DNA from: Flavobacteriales bacterium
GTDB lineage: Bacteria; Bacteroidota; Bacteroidia; Flavobacteriales_F; PHOS-HE28
DNA length: 14,401 nucleotides
Direction of reading: 5' to 3'
NCBI GenBank assembly: GCA_020437875.1
Contig: JAGQVR010000001.1
Span: 28,857 to 43,257 of the forward strand
The notes beneath the pieces were generated by a model. The model did no database searches, was not told where the DNA came from, and saw only the letters and a program-made list of their open reading frames with translations. Numbering within the stretch: position 1 is the first letter of the stretch; each line of letters starts with the position of its first letter. A program made the position numbers and the translations under genes. Below, one piece after another: positions 14,384 to 14,401 of this stretch.

Positions 14384-14401
14384 GGAAAGCACTTGCGGTG
14401 G

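Overview
The window reads as a stretch of GC-rich chromosome from a member of the Bacteroidota, probably an environmental Flavobacteriales-like lineage. Three things point there. Candidate promoters follow the Bacteroidota sigma pattern (TTG, 19 bases, TAnnTTTG). The block prs - rplY(ctc) - pth is in the order commonly seen in that phylum. The regulatory proteins are also typical of it: a HisKA_2 multi-PAS kinase with a LytTR regulator, a DUF4154 protein, a SpoIIE-type phosphatase with a RYAKRLQ...LPP linker, and a tandem Usp protein. Start sites lack clear Shine-Dalgarno sequences, which also fits. No rRNA, tRNA, CRISPR, transposase or phage gene is visible, and no gene-free stretch exceeds about 155 bases.

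Layout. (1) 1-3519, plus strand: the 3' part of a large multi-PAS sensor histidine kinase, cut by the left edge, followed 4 bases later by a REC-LytTR response regulator. (2) 3516-5777, minus strand: RNase R, converging on the regulator with stop codons that overlap. (3) 5778-5932: a divergent intergenic region rich in inverted repeats, with a near-perfect Bacteroidota promoter for prs. (4) 5933-8141, plus: PRPP synthetase, ribosomal protein L25/Ctc, a strong intrinsic terminator, then peptidyl-tRNA hydrolase. (5) 8208-8720, plus: a non-heme ferritin with its own likely promoter. (6) 8725-10176, minus: a secreted M28-family zinc peptidase with a PA-like segment. (7) 10253-13477, plus: a tight three-gene operon encoding a secreted DUF4154/YfiR-like protein, a secreted TPR-like protein and a membrane HAMP-PP2C (SpoIIE) phosphatase. 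(8) 13484-14329, minus: a tandem universal stress protein.

How the genes fit together. Regions 2-5 are housekeeping: RNA decay, nucleotide precursor supply, translation and iron storage. Regions 1 and 7 are signalling modules. The kinase/LytTR pair should be a two-component system acting on transcription. The DUF4154-TPR-PP2C operon looks like an envelope-sensing relay, in which two exported proteins could set the output of a transmembrane Ser/Thr phosphatase; this link is inferred from gene order only. The most unusual non-coding element is a perfect 7-bp inverted repeat at 10227-10247. It encloses a consensus-like promoter for the peptidase and lies directly before the start codon of the signalling operon.
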